Shown here piece by piece: positions 31,783 to 40,022 of a stretch of DNA of 64,000 bases. Every line of letters starts with the position of its first letter. Position 1 is the first letter of the stretch. The notes beneath the pieces are model-generated. The model was not told where the DNA came from. It did no database searches and saw only the letters and a program-made list of their open reading frames with translations. Made by a program: the position numbers and the translations under genes. Origin of the DNA: Yersinia hibernica. Lineage in GTDB: Bacteria; Pseudomonadota; Gammaproteobacteria; Enterobacterales; Enterobacteriaceae. The DNA lies in contig NZ_CP032487.1 of the NCBI RefSeq assembly GCF_004124235.1, positions 3,658,001 to 3,722,000 on the forward strand, written 5' to 3'.

Positions 31783-32427
31783 ATGACCGCCACAAAGTTA
31801 CATTACATTTATGATCCACTCTGTGGCTGGTGTTACGGTGCTGCGCCACTGGTACAAGCCGCACAAAAAATTCCTAATCTTTTACTGGTATTACACGGCG
31901 GCGGAATGATGTCTGGCGAGAATCGTCGCCAGATAGATAGCCAATGGCGCGGTTATGTTATGCCTCATGACCTACGTATTGCACAGCTTACTGGGCAAAC
32001 TTTTGGCGACAATTATTTTAATAATTTACTGAATGACACTTCGGCAATAATGGATTCCACTCCACCTATTGCCGCTATCCTGGCGGCCGACAAACTTGCC
32101 GCCCGAGGTGCAGAAATGCTGCATCGCATCCAGCACGCACATTATGTTGAAGGCCGCCGTATCGCTGAGGTACCGGTATTAACAGAACTCGCGACAGAAA
32201 TGGGATTAGATAGTGACTCATTTATTAATGCCTACAGTACAGCTCTGGCGACATCCAGCCAACATATTGCTGAAAGCCGTACATTACTTGCTCAAGTACA
32301 TGGCCACGGTTTCCCTACCTTTGCACTGGAAGACCAGCAGGGGAAAATAGTGCCCCTGCCTGCCAGCAAGTATTATGGAAACCCGTCTGGCTGGCGTGAC
32401 TGGCTAAAAAGTATTATGGCACATTAA
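31783..32427 (+). CDS. DsbA-family thioredoxin-fold protein (FrnE-like)
   Basis: A 214-residue protein with an N-terminal active site PLCGWCYG (CxxC near residues 14-17) and a cis-proline loop HGFPTF near residue 175. It therefore has the DsbA/FrnE thioredoxin fold. No signal peptide is seen, so it is probably cytoplasmic. A GAGGAAG ribosome-binding site precedes the ATG. It forms a likely two-gene unit with the exported MBL-fold protein under the divergent LysR regulator. The substrate is unknown. Confidence 0.82.
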   Translation: MTATKLHYIYDPLCGWCYGAAPLVQAAQKIPNLLLVLHGGGMMSGENRRQIDSQWRGYVMPHDLRIAQLTGQTFGDNYFNNLLNDTSAIMDSTPPIAAILAADKLAARGAEMLHRIQHAHYVEGRRIAEVPVLTELATEMGLDSDSFINAYSTALATSSQHIAESRTLLAQVHGHGFPTFALEDQQGKIVPLPASKYYGNPSGWRDWLKSIMAH

Positions 32428-32550
32428 AAACTAACCTTGGCCTCATCATTAATATACTGAAGAGGCCATATAGCAACTGGTAAACAACAGCCGGCCACCT
32501 TAGTGATGATTAATATATCAATATTACTCGTCGAAGATGACAGATATACT

Positions 32551-33039
32551 TCAATCAATAGCATGCTTATCAATACGAGTCAGTAAACGTAAACTATTAA
32601 CAGGATGCCCCTGAGATTGTTCCAGCAGCAGAGTATTATCATTTAAGCGGTAGAAAATAGGATGGCTTACAGCATAAGGTGTATTTAGGAAGTCACATAA
32701 ATAGCGTTCTTTACCATTTTCAACAGATAAAGATAATACTTTACCGACAAAAATATTCTTCTTAGTATCTACTACATTAAAAACAATATTACGCCTGGCC
32801 TTAACACAATCATTCTCATCATATACATCCGCAGATGAATCTATTTTTCTTCTGATCACACTAACTCTTGAATGAACATGATAAATCTCCGGCACATTTT
32901 TAAAATCATAATTAACCTCCCAGTACCCCTCAATATCTTTCATTGGATGTATATAAGCATAAAAACATCCAAGTCCATATCCCCCACCCACCCCAAGGAA
33001 AATACCCAAGCACAATGTCTGTGTTATTTTTTTTCGCAT
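32551..33039 (-). CDS. ToxS/PsaF-like membrane-anchored periplasmic protein
   Basis: A 162-residue protein with one N-terminal membrane segment (about residues 7-30) and a predicted periplasmic remainder. It overlaps the upstream ToxR-like gene by 16 nt. That is the arrangement of ToxR/ToxS, TcpP/TcpH and the Yersinia PsaE/PsaF and MyfE/MyfF pairs, where the small partner stabilises the sensor. The assignment rests on topology and context. AT-rich, like the secretion cluster. Confidence 0.55.
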   Translation of the reverse strand: MRKKITQTLCLGIFLGVGGGYGLGCFYAYIHPMKDIEGYWEVNYDFKNVPEIYHVHSRVSVIRRKIDSSADVYDENDCVKARRNIVFNVVDTKKNIFVGKVLSLSVENGKERYLCDFLNTPYAVSHPIFYRLNDNTLLLEQSQGHPVNSLRLLTRIDKHAID

Positions 33040-33683
33040 GCTAGTACCCCAGTCTGGTATTTACAAGCAGTATATTCACCATTCTTTTGCTTTTTTAAAA
33101 AGACATAAGGATGTTTATTATAAGAAGATAAAAAATTCTTATCACTGATCTCACTTAAGTTCACTAGGATCGGTAGTTTTTTAACACTAATAATATTTAC
33201 CTGATAGCTGTAAGATGTAATATAGAATGATACAAATAGACAAAGACAAAAAACTGTAAAAATAGCAATTTTCCCTAAAACGGGAATAGATCTAGAAGGT
33301 GATTTAATAATTCTATCTTTAGAACTATTTGAGATATTAACATTAGTTAGTTGCGAGTCTGTTGCTGTTACCTGAACCGTAAAATCAGGTTTAATACCAA
33401 TACAATATCCTTTTTTGGGGATAGTAATAACTAGCTCATGCTCTTTATCATCCAGAGCATTGCGCAAATTACTAATGGTTTGTGTTAATGTATTATCGGT
33501 AAGGTAACTTCCCTTCCATACTTTCTCTTCAATATCCTCACGAGAAAGAGCAGTTGGGTAGTGAGAGCATAGCAAGGATAATATCTCTGATTCTTTATTT
33601 CTTATCTTGACTATCCTACCCATTTTACTAAGAGTTCTTTTCAATGGAGTAAAAATAATATCCCCTATAATTATTTCATTCAT
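33024..33683 (-). CDS. ToxR/CadC-type membrane-bound winged-helix regulator
   Basis: About 219 residues from the ATG at 33683; an in-frame start at 33737 would add 18 residues. The N-terminal half is an OmpR-type winged helix (ESEILSLLCSHYPTALSRED, then NTLTQTISNLRNALDD and ITIPKKGYCI). A single membrane segment follows near residues 140-160, then a short periplasmic tail with two cysteines. This is the ToxR/CadC/PsaE architecture: DNA binding in the cytoplasm, sensing outside. It lies beyond gspO and may control the secretion genes, which is inference. Confidence 0.8.
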   Translation of the reverse strand: MNEIIIGDIIFTPLKRTLSKMGRIVKIRNKESEILSLLCSHYPTALSREDIEEKVWKGSYLTDNTLTQTISNLRNALDDKEHELVITIPKKGYCIGIKPDFTVQVTATDSQLTNVNISNSSKDRIIKSPSRSIPVLGKIAIFTVFCLCLFVSFYITSYSYQVNIISVKKLPILVNLSEISDKNFLSSYNKHPYVFLKKQKNGEYTACKYQTGVLACEKK

Positions 33684-33737
33684 TCCATTACTCTCACTCA
33701 AAAATATAGCTTGAGAAACTAACAGAAATAACAACAT

Positions 33738-33890
33738 GAGACCTTAACTTAAACGAATGAAAAAACAAAAAATAACAATTCCATCAAAAGTCAAAAGATA
33801 GAAAAAAACAAAATCACAAAATCTATCAATAAAAATCAAAAAATAATAAAAGCGTAACCCCAAAATATTTAATGGAAAATAAATCATTAA
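33738..33890. other. A-rich spacer between gspO and the ToxR-like gene
   Basis: About 150 bp of very AT-rich DNA (many A-runs on the plus strand). It separates the secretion genes from the regulator pair and probably contains the promoter of the latter. No hairpin terminator is obvious. Confidence 0.4.
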
Positions 33891-34724
33891 TTATTGAAGC
33901 AATAAATTAATATACTCACCTAAAAAAAGATATCCAACTCCGGCTAAAGAGATATAAGGGCCAAAAGCTATATAATCTATTTTCTTATTAAGAAAAAAAT
34001 TAGTAATAATGTATGCAGTAATACCAAAAAAAGAAGAAAAAAAGACTAAATAAGGTATGGAGGTTATGCCAAACCAAGCGCCTAAGGCTGCCATTAGCTT
34101 AAAGTCCCCATATCCCATCCCCTCAACATTCTTGAAAAATTTAAATATAAAATAGGGTAACCATAAGAATATATACCCCATTGCTGCCCCAAGGACAGAA
34201 AATGATAATGTTGAAAAAGTATTATTTATATTAAGGATGAGTCCACACCATAGCAATGCCAACGTAATACAATCGGGAAGAAGATAATGTTCTAAATCGA
34301 TAAAGGTCAAAACAATAAGAGACCAAACTAATAATAGGCTGCAAAAAACTAAGTAAGTATCTTTCACAACAAAAACAGTAGTCAATGTTGAAATAGCCGT
34401 CAAGAGTTCGACACACACATATCGAGGGTTTATTTTCTGATGACAACATTCAGTCACACCACGCAAAAGCAACCAACCGAATAAAGGAATGTTGTATCTA
34501 AGCGGTAAATTTTTATAACAGTCCGGACAGAAAGATCTTGGAAAAAATAAATTAAACCTACTTTTTAAAATATGGGATTCTCTATTATTTACTCTATCCT
34601 TAGGATCGATATCAAGAATCATAATAGGAAGGCGATAAATAATAACATTTAAAAAGCTCCCAACACATAGCCCAACTACGGAGTAAAATAAAAAACAACT
34701 TAAATAATCCATATCAAAAATCAT
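33891..34724 (-). CDS. gspO: GspO-type prepilin peptidase
   Basis: A 277-residue polytopic aspartyl protease that cleaves and N-methylates type II pseudopilins. Both catalytic aspartates are visible: TFIDLEHYLLPD and GMGYGDFKLMAALGAW. The cytoplasmic zinc loop has CPDC, but the second pair, usually RGxCxxC, reads RGVTECC, so one of the four cysteines appears displaced. It is the last gene of the cluster. It could also process the PpdA-C proteins encoded at 8-10 kb. Confidence 0.9.
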   Translation of the reverse strand: MIFDMDYLSCFLFYSVVGLCVGSFLNVIIYRLPIMILDIDPKDRVNNRESHILKSRFNLFFPRSFCPDCYKNLPLRYNIPLFGWLLLRGVTECCHQKINPRYVCVELLTAISTLTTVFVVKDTYLVFCSLLLVWSLIVLTFIDLEHYLLPDCITLALLWCGLILNINNTFSTLSFSVLGAAMGYIFLWLPYFIFKFFKNVEGMGYGDFKLMAALGAWFGITSIPYLVFFSSFFGITAYIITNFFLNKKIDYIAFGPYISLAGVGYLFLGEYINLLLQ

Positions 34725-34740
34725 TATTTTATATACCTTA

Positions 34741-35220
34741 CTATAGTTTTTTAAGTAGAATAATATTGCTATTAATATGATTACTATCTTTAATAAAACT
34801 TATATCAACATGACTGACTTCAATACCGACATCTTTTGAGAGCGCAAGAAAAACATCAAGCAATAGATTAAAATCTGCGTTTTCAATGCTAACTAAAATA
34901 GAATCGTGAGTTAATTCACTCATTTCAAACTCAGAAAAGTGCCCACTAAATAACGCTATCAAAGCGTCATTAATGCTTTCTTCAGAGTGTTGAGCGACAC
35001 TAAAATCAGAAAATCTTTTCATTTTATTTATATCAGCAAAATATGAATAACTCATGAGATTATCATTTAACAAATAGTATTCTTCCGATAGTCTTCTGCT
35101 TTCAAAAAAATAAAAAACAGCTAAACTATAAAAGATAACAGTCATAATAAAAACAGTGGACACTGCCGCATTTCTAAATGTAAAGTAAATAGATATTTTT
35201 TTAAAATTCATAGACAGCAT
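34741..35220 (-). CDS. gspM: GspM, type II secretion inner-membrane platform protein
   Basis: A 159-residue bitopic protein with an N-terminal membrane segment (about residues 18-40) and a periplasmic ferredoxin-like domain. It is recognised from size, topology and position between gspL and gspO. It overlaps gspL by 13 nt. GspM normally pairs with GspL in the assembly platform. Sequence identity within the family is low, so the call depends on context. Confidence 0.78.
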   Translation of the reverse strand: MLSMNFKKISIYFTFRNAAVSTVFIMTVIFYSLAVFYFFESRRLSEEYYLLNDNLMSYSYFADINKMKRFSDFSVAQHSEESINDALIALFSGHFSEFEMSELTHDSILVSIENADFNLLLDVFLALSKDVGIEVSHVDISFIKDSNHINSNIILLKKL

Positions 35221-36392
35221 TCAAATATAACATTGCTAGTTCTATCGTCATTAGATGTTTCACTAACATTTAAATATTTATTTTCTTCATTTATTAAATT
35301 TAATAGCATCTCACCCCTATCAAACCCATCTATATTAAAAATTATTTTATTATGTTCATTATTAAAAGAAATACTATTGAGAATAACATCTAACTTGTCT
35401 ACAGACATATTTGCAGCATGCAACAAACTAATAAATTCTGGTTTAACCATACTATTCTCTTGTGAGTAAACCCCATAATTAACATTATCGTTATTCATAT
35501 AGTGATGTAATAATGGATACTGAGCATGGAAAATTTGCAACGCTTCATTTAGCATATAAATATCTCTTAATATATTACTTCTATCACACCAAGAATTTAA
35601 AAAAACAAATATAGATAATAAAAAACACAAATAAATGGTTCTGGAAAAAGAATAGGTTTTAATCATCTGTTTATTATGCCGATGATATCGGCCACTCAGT
35701 AAATTTGCATTACTATTTTCAATGTTTTCTACCATAATGCGTAATACATCGCAATAATTTGTAGAATGCGAATTTACTTCATCACTATAAGTGGGGTTAA
35801 ATGTATTACCATCACCAGAGAAACAGGACGATAAACATAACCTTTTAAATATATTATCTCTGAGTACAAAACCTGAAACCTCACTGTCCCTTGTTAACCA
35901 TTCGTTATCTAGTTTTATTGAGAAATAATTATCACCATCAAATGGTAGTGTTAATACATCTGGTATCATAATACTGGTATCTATACCGACATCCTCTAAC
36001 CATCCCAACCAAAGACTCATTAATTCATGTTCGACTGCGGTTACATAACAAAAATAATTGTCCGATTTTAATACCACTATATGAAAGCCATCTATATTAC
36101 TAACAATGGTTGGTTCCATAGAAAATGCAATTGAGCACTCTTTATTTAAAACTTCCTGACTTATTAACTTAATTTTCCTAAAAATAATAAAACTCGATGA
36201 AACTAGAATTTTTACATCATAATGGAAAAATGAAGAAATGCTGTTTAATTCCGCATGATTATCTATTCGGCCACATTCTCTATTCTTGCCCTCTTCCGTT
36301 GTTGTATACCAATAGATGGGATCACTTACATGACTGCCGAACCTAATAATTAGTGTCCCCTCAAGGAGGCCAATACTCTTGCTATTATTCAT
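35208..36392 (-). CDS. gspL: GspL, type II secretion inner-membrane protein
   Basis: About 394 residues from the ATG at 36392 (MNNSKSIGLLEG), which lies inside the gspK 3' end; an in-frame start at 36440 is less likely. The N-terminal cytoplasmic actin-like domain binds GspE in the family. A single membrane segment lies in the second half (SFSRTIYLCFLLSIFVFLN), followed by a periplasmic domain. Overlap with gspK and gspM indicates translational coupling. Strongly AT-rich. Confidence 0.82.
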   Translation of the reverse strand: MNNSKSIGLLEGTLIIRFGSHVSDPIYWYTTTEEGKNRECGRIDNHAELNSISSFFHYDVKILVSSSFIIFRKIKLISQEVLNKECSIAFSMEPTIVSNIDGFHIVVLKSDNYFCYVTAVEHELMSLWLGWLEDVGIDTSIMIPDVLTLPFDGDNYFSIKLDNEWLTRDSEVSGFVLRDNIFKRLCLSSCFSGDGNTFNPTYSDEVNSHSTNYCDVLRIMVENIENSNANLLSGRYHRHNKQMIKTYSFSRTIYLCFLLSIFVFLNSWCDRSNILRDIYMLNEALQIFHAQYPLLHHYMNNDNVNYGVYSQENSMVKPEFISLLHAANMSVDKLDVILNSISFNNEHNKIIFNIDGFDRGEMLLNLINEENKYLNVSETSNDDRTSNVIFECCL

Positions 36393-37356
36393 TAGAAATA
36401 AGCCTCCGACGTAACACGGTAATATTTTTCCCTTTCCCATGGAAAAAACTGATCAACTGGTAATTACCGTCTTCCTTAACTAATTTAAAGGTAGACATAA
36501 AGTAAAATTCATCGTGCGAAAAATTCAACATCCTATTTTCTAGTAATAGATTTACCTTATTGATATCGACTGCTGATTTTTTTACAATAAAATTAAAGAA
36601 TAACTCAACTGTTTCCCATCCTTTATCAGGCTTAGATAATATTAACTTCGAAGTGTCACTTTCGTTAATGGTATTCATGAGAACCGCTTGTACTAACTTG
36701 CCGTGTGTAAATTCAAGCATATTTATATTAATTAGTAATGTATTATCTTGCCTAGAGCAAAATAACGGTGCTATTTTCAAAAAATCCACGTCATTAATAT
36801 TGAGTAATTTATTAATTGAATTACTCAATTGCAGAGAATCCCCCATATAATTATGATCATACTCAATACTCATTAGGCTCGGATTAGCAGGGAGATGGTT
36901 ATTTAATTTTTCTATTATCTCATTGAGTTCTGACGACGTTATCTTGTTTAACTGCAAGATGTTTCTTAGCACTAACCACGGGTAAAGTACATTATTATCA
37001 ATACTATCGGAGTAGTAATTAAGAGTATTTACATTAAAACAGTTGGTCATATCAATTAGTCTATAACTTATCTCTTGGTCATCTAACCTGATAATATTCA
37101 GCGGATTTAATAACAGTTCAGCAAGATCAATAGAATACTCCTTAGTTGAGCTTTTCTTTAAGATAAAATTTAAAAGTATACTTTCCGCGCCGAGTAACAA
37201 CTGTTTTTCAAATTGTCTCCTTTTACTTTTTTCACCTACCAAAATAGCATCGGATAGATAAAAATAAGTTGTAGAAAGCATTATACTTATCAGAAAAACA
37301 GTAGATAAAACCAGTAACAGAGCAATACCGCGTTGTTGCACTCTCTTATCCTTCAT
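36385..37356 (-). CDS. gspK: GspK, minor pseudopilin
   Basis: A 323-residue tip pseudopilin. The leader QQRG is followed by IALLLVLSTVFLI. It lacks Glu at +5, as is normal for GspK. The large globular domain after the helix also fits. It shares TAATG with the end of gspJ. GspK forms the pseudopilus tip with GspI and GspJ. Confidence 0.86.
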   Translation of the reverse strand: MKDKRVQQRGIALLLVLSTVFLISIMLSTTYFYLSDAILVGEKSKRRQFEKQLLLGAESILLNFILKKSSTKEYSIDLAELLLNPLNIIRLDDQEISYRLIDMTNCFNVNTLNYYSDSIDNNVLYPWLVLRNILQLNKITSSELNEIIEKLNNHLPANPSLMSIEYDHNYMGDSLQLSNSINKLLNINDVDFLKIAPLFCSRQDNTLLININMLEFTHGKLVQAVLMNTINESDTSKLILSKPDKGWETVELFFNFIVKKSAVDINKVNLLLENRMLNFSHDEFYFMSTFKLVKEDGNYQLISFFHGKGKNITVLRRRLISNE

Positions 37357-37949
37357 TAAAGGGAATGATTTAATAGCATAATAACTCTTTTTACTGTTCC
37401 AATATTTTCTAGCTCAATAACCAACTCAACCCCCTCCGGTAGATAGGCTGACTCATTCCACTCCTTTTGCCATCTATTTTTATGGTAAGCCTGAATACGA
37501 AATGCAGTAACACCATCAAGAATTTTAGAAACTTGAAGTTGTTTTCCATCTAAATTATACGACAGCTTTTCCAAGCTATTATTGATTAACCGATACCCTA
37601 ATACTTGTGATTGTTCATAATAAATCATGTCAGTACTAATACCAATATCACATAAAAGTAAAACCCCAAAGTCATCACTCTCTAAGAGAAATCCATCTAT
37701 TTTAATACCATTAATAATCATGTTATTAACTTGTGGGGTAGAATATATAATTGTATGTGAGATATCACGTTCTAACATGCCAATAACTCGCTGTAATCTA
37801 TTTATTTGTTTTAATTTCTTATTAACGTTAATGCTTACTTTACTGGTAACCGCTATAGTCTGGTAAACAATTAAACTTATCAGAGTAAAAATCATTAGAG
37901 CCAATAAAACCTCCAACAATGTAAAACCTTGGATGAATTTTTTATTCAT
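37356..37949 (-). CDS. gspJ: GspJ, minor pseudopilin
   Basis: About 197 residues from the ATG at 37949 (MNKKFIQ then GFTLLEVLLALMIF); an in-frame start at 38030 would give an unusually long leader. The prepilin cleavage motif with Glu at +5 is clear. It overlaps the 3' end of gspI by a few bases and is followed directly by gspK. It is a component of the pseudopilus tip. Confidence 0.87.
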   Translation of the reverse strand: MNKKFIQGFTLLEVLLALMIFTLISLIVYQTIAVTSKVSINVNKKLKQINRLQRVIGMLERDISHTIIYSTPQVNNMIINGIKIDGFLLESDDFGVLLLCDIGISTDMIYYEQSQVLGYRLINNSLEKLSYNLDGKQLQVSKILDGVTAFRIQAYHKNRWQKEWNESAYLPEGVELVIELENIGTVKRVIMLLNHSL

Positions 37950-38304
37950 CAAGAGCACGATATCCTTGCAAGATATAATCAGGAGTACGGCTACCTTCCT
38001 GACTACGAACTTCGACTGTAATGATGCCAATAGATTGAGTCTTTATTTCTCGTGATTGCCAATACCATACTTTATTACTCATAACATCATGTCCACGTAG
38101 CCAATTTTCAGTTTGAGCTATCTTTGCTAAATTAATTTCCGCTATAATATTATCTGCAACCCAAGAGGCCATTACTTTATCTTCTAATGTTTTCACTCGT
38201 ATTAGTTGTTCACTCATAACAACCATAATACCTATGCCAACAATAGAAAAAATAGCCAGTGAGAGTATAGACTCTAATAATGTAAAACCCGTGCAATATC
38301 GCAA
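37942..38304 (-). CDS. gspI: GspI, minor pseudopilin
   Basis: A 120-residue pseudopilin with a very short leader (MRYCTG, then FTLLESILSLAIF) and Glu at +5. The start is TTG at 38304, since no ATG is in frame after the upstream stop and AGG lies about 10 nt before it. Only about 40 bp separate it from gspG, so there is no room for gspH, which normally lies here. Confidence 0.85.
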   Translation of the reverse strand: MRYCTGFTLLESILSLAIFSIVGIGIMVVMSEQLIRVKTLEDKVMASWVADNIIAEINLAKIAQTENWLRGHDVMSNKVWYWQSREIKTQSIGIITVEVRSQEGSRTPDYILQGYRALDE

Positions 38305-38344
38305 GTAACTACCTATTTATAACTCGATAAAATTGTATGATTCA

Positions 38345-38794
38345 TTAGCTATTATCCTTTTCCCTCGTCACTAACGATGTTAACCAATTTCCTATATCAT
38401 CGTCAGTCCCGACTTCTCGATCTGGCCCGGCAGAGAATATATCAATATCCTCATGTCTACCGGGGTTAATCATTTGATAGGGATTACCCCATGGATCTTT
38501 GGGCAATCGCTTAATGTAACCACTCTTAGGATAAACTCGAGGTATGGGTAAATCTGTCGGCTTAGTAACTAACGAAACAAGGCCTTGTGACTCAGTGGGA
38601 TAATAACCATTATCCAACTTGTACATATCTAATGTATTCTCTATCGCGACAATATCGATTAATGCTTTTTGCTGGTCAGCTCTATTCTTATTAGACATGA
38701 CACTAGGGATTGTTAGGCTAGCAAGCAAACCTAATATAATAATAATCACCATCATTTCTAATAATGTAAAGCCGTACGACTTAATATTTACCAT
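38345..38794 (-). CDS. gspG: GspG, major pseudopilin
   Basis: A 149-residue major pseudopilin. The cleavage motif SYG/FTLLEMMVIIIILG has Glu at +5. The C-terminal part has the typical GspG signature YPTESQGL, then LPKDPWGNPY, and the acidic calcium-binding loop near GTDDDIGNW. Its length fits the family. It lies 19 bp after gspF and is the best preserved marker of a type II secretion system here. Confidence 0.95.
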   Translation of the reverse strand: MVNIKSYGFTLLEMMVIIIILGLLASLTIPSVMSNKNRADQQKALIDIVAIENTLDMYKLDNGYYPTESQGLVSLVTKPTDLPIPRVYPKSGYIKRLPKDPWGNPYQMINPGRHEDIDIFSAGPDREVGTDDDIGNWLTSLVTREKDNS

Positions 38795-38813
38795 AGATAT
38801 CCTTAAATGAAAA

Positions 38814-40022
38814 TTATAAAATCATGCTATTCATTTCCAATATTGGCTGAAATATTGCCAAAACAATGAAAAGTATAAATACAGCCATGAACAATATTAT
38901 TATAGGCTCTAACAATGTTACAAATATACTTATCTTATTAACGAGATCTTGTTCTTGCATATCTGTTATTTTTTCCAAAATGACATTTAGTTGACCGCTA
39001 CGTTCACCGGATGCAACCATATGTAACACCATAGGAGAAAAAACATGACTATTAGCCAAAGATACTGACAAACTACTGCCCTCACTGACTAATCTCACCG
39101 AATTTTCGAGTTGTTTTTTTATATATAAATTAGTCACTATAGCACCACTAATCTCCATCGACTTTATCAAACTAACACTATTTGAACTCAAGACAGTCAT
39201 CATCCGTAAGTAGCGAGATATATTTAAATCAAAGATTACCTTACCCAGAACTGGTAACTTCAAATAATAAAAACCGAAAAACATACTTATATTCTTTATC
39301 TTAGAGACTCCATATACCCCCAAGAAAAAAGCAACAAAAGCCGTCATTACAAATAAGACATTTTCTTCAAACCAATGGCTACTTACTATAAGAATACGAG
39401 TCGATAATGGCAGGAGTCTATCATGGTCAGCAAACTGTTCTATTATATTTGGAATTATTACCGATAGTAGTATGACTATAACACCGATAGATATTGAGAC
39501 TAAAATTAGCGGATATATCAATGCCTGAATTATTTTATTTTTTATCTTATATACTTGCTCAATATGGTCTGCAAGATTAGATAATACCACATTTAACTGC
39601 CCGGAGACTTCGCCAGCTGCAATCATAGATCTGTAGGAAGAATTAAAAACAGTCGGAAATTGTGATAGTGAGTCTGAGAGTGAATGACCTTCAAGAATTT
39701 TTTTCCTTACCTCATAAATCGCTCTATTGATATAACTCTTCTCACTTTGTTTTTCAATTAATTCTAGAGCTTCACTCAATGGAATCGCTGCATTGACTAA
39801 AATAGAAAGCTTTCTGGTAATTAAAACAAGTTCAACACTACTTATTGTTTGAAAAATACGCATAAATCGAGCGCGTTGACTTGTATGTTTAATTTTTATA
39901 TTTAGTAAATACAACTTTCTTTGATAGAGCATATGTCTAGCTGTTAATATATTATCAGCCTCGACTTTGCTTTTTATTTTCACCCCTTGACCATTGATGG
40001 CTATATAACTAAATACAGGCAT
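38814..40022 (-). CDS. gspF: GspF, inner-membrane platform protein
   Basis: A 402-residue polytopic protein with two repeated cytoplasmic T2SSF domains and about three membrane segments. The repeated motifs are IAAGEVSGQLNVVLSNLADH and MVASGERSGQLNVILEKITD. It is the GspE-interacting core of the assembly platform. It overlaps gspE by 14 nt. Length and domain order are normal for the family. Confidence 0.94.
   Translation of the reverse strand: MPVFSYIAINGQGVKIKSKVEADNILTARHMLYQRKLYLLNIKIKHTSQRARFMRIFQTISSVELVLITRKLSILVNAAIPLSEALELIEKQSEKSYINRAIYEVRKKILEGHSLSDSLSQFPTVFNSSYRSMIAAGEVSGQLNVVLSNLADHIEQVYKIKNKIIQALIYPLILVSISIGVIVILLSVIIPNIIEQFADHDRLLPLSTRILIVSSHWFEENVLFVMTAFVAFFLGVYGVSKIKNISMFFGFYYLKLPVLGKVIFDLNISRYLRMMTVLSSNSVSLIKSMEISGAIVTNLYIKKQLENSVRLVSEGSSLSVSLANSHVFSPMVLHMVASGERSGQLNVILEKITDMQEQDLVNKISIFVTLLEPIIILFMAVFILFIVLAIFQPILEMNSMIL

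Noticed and set aside
37627..37866. Possible missing gspH as a small frame inside the cluster
   Set aside because: The plus-strand small frames here are antisense shadows without a prepilin motif; none encodes a GspH-like sequence.
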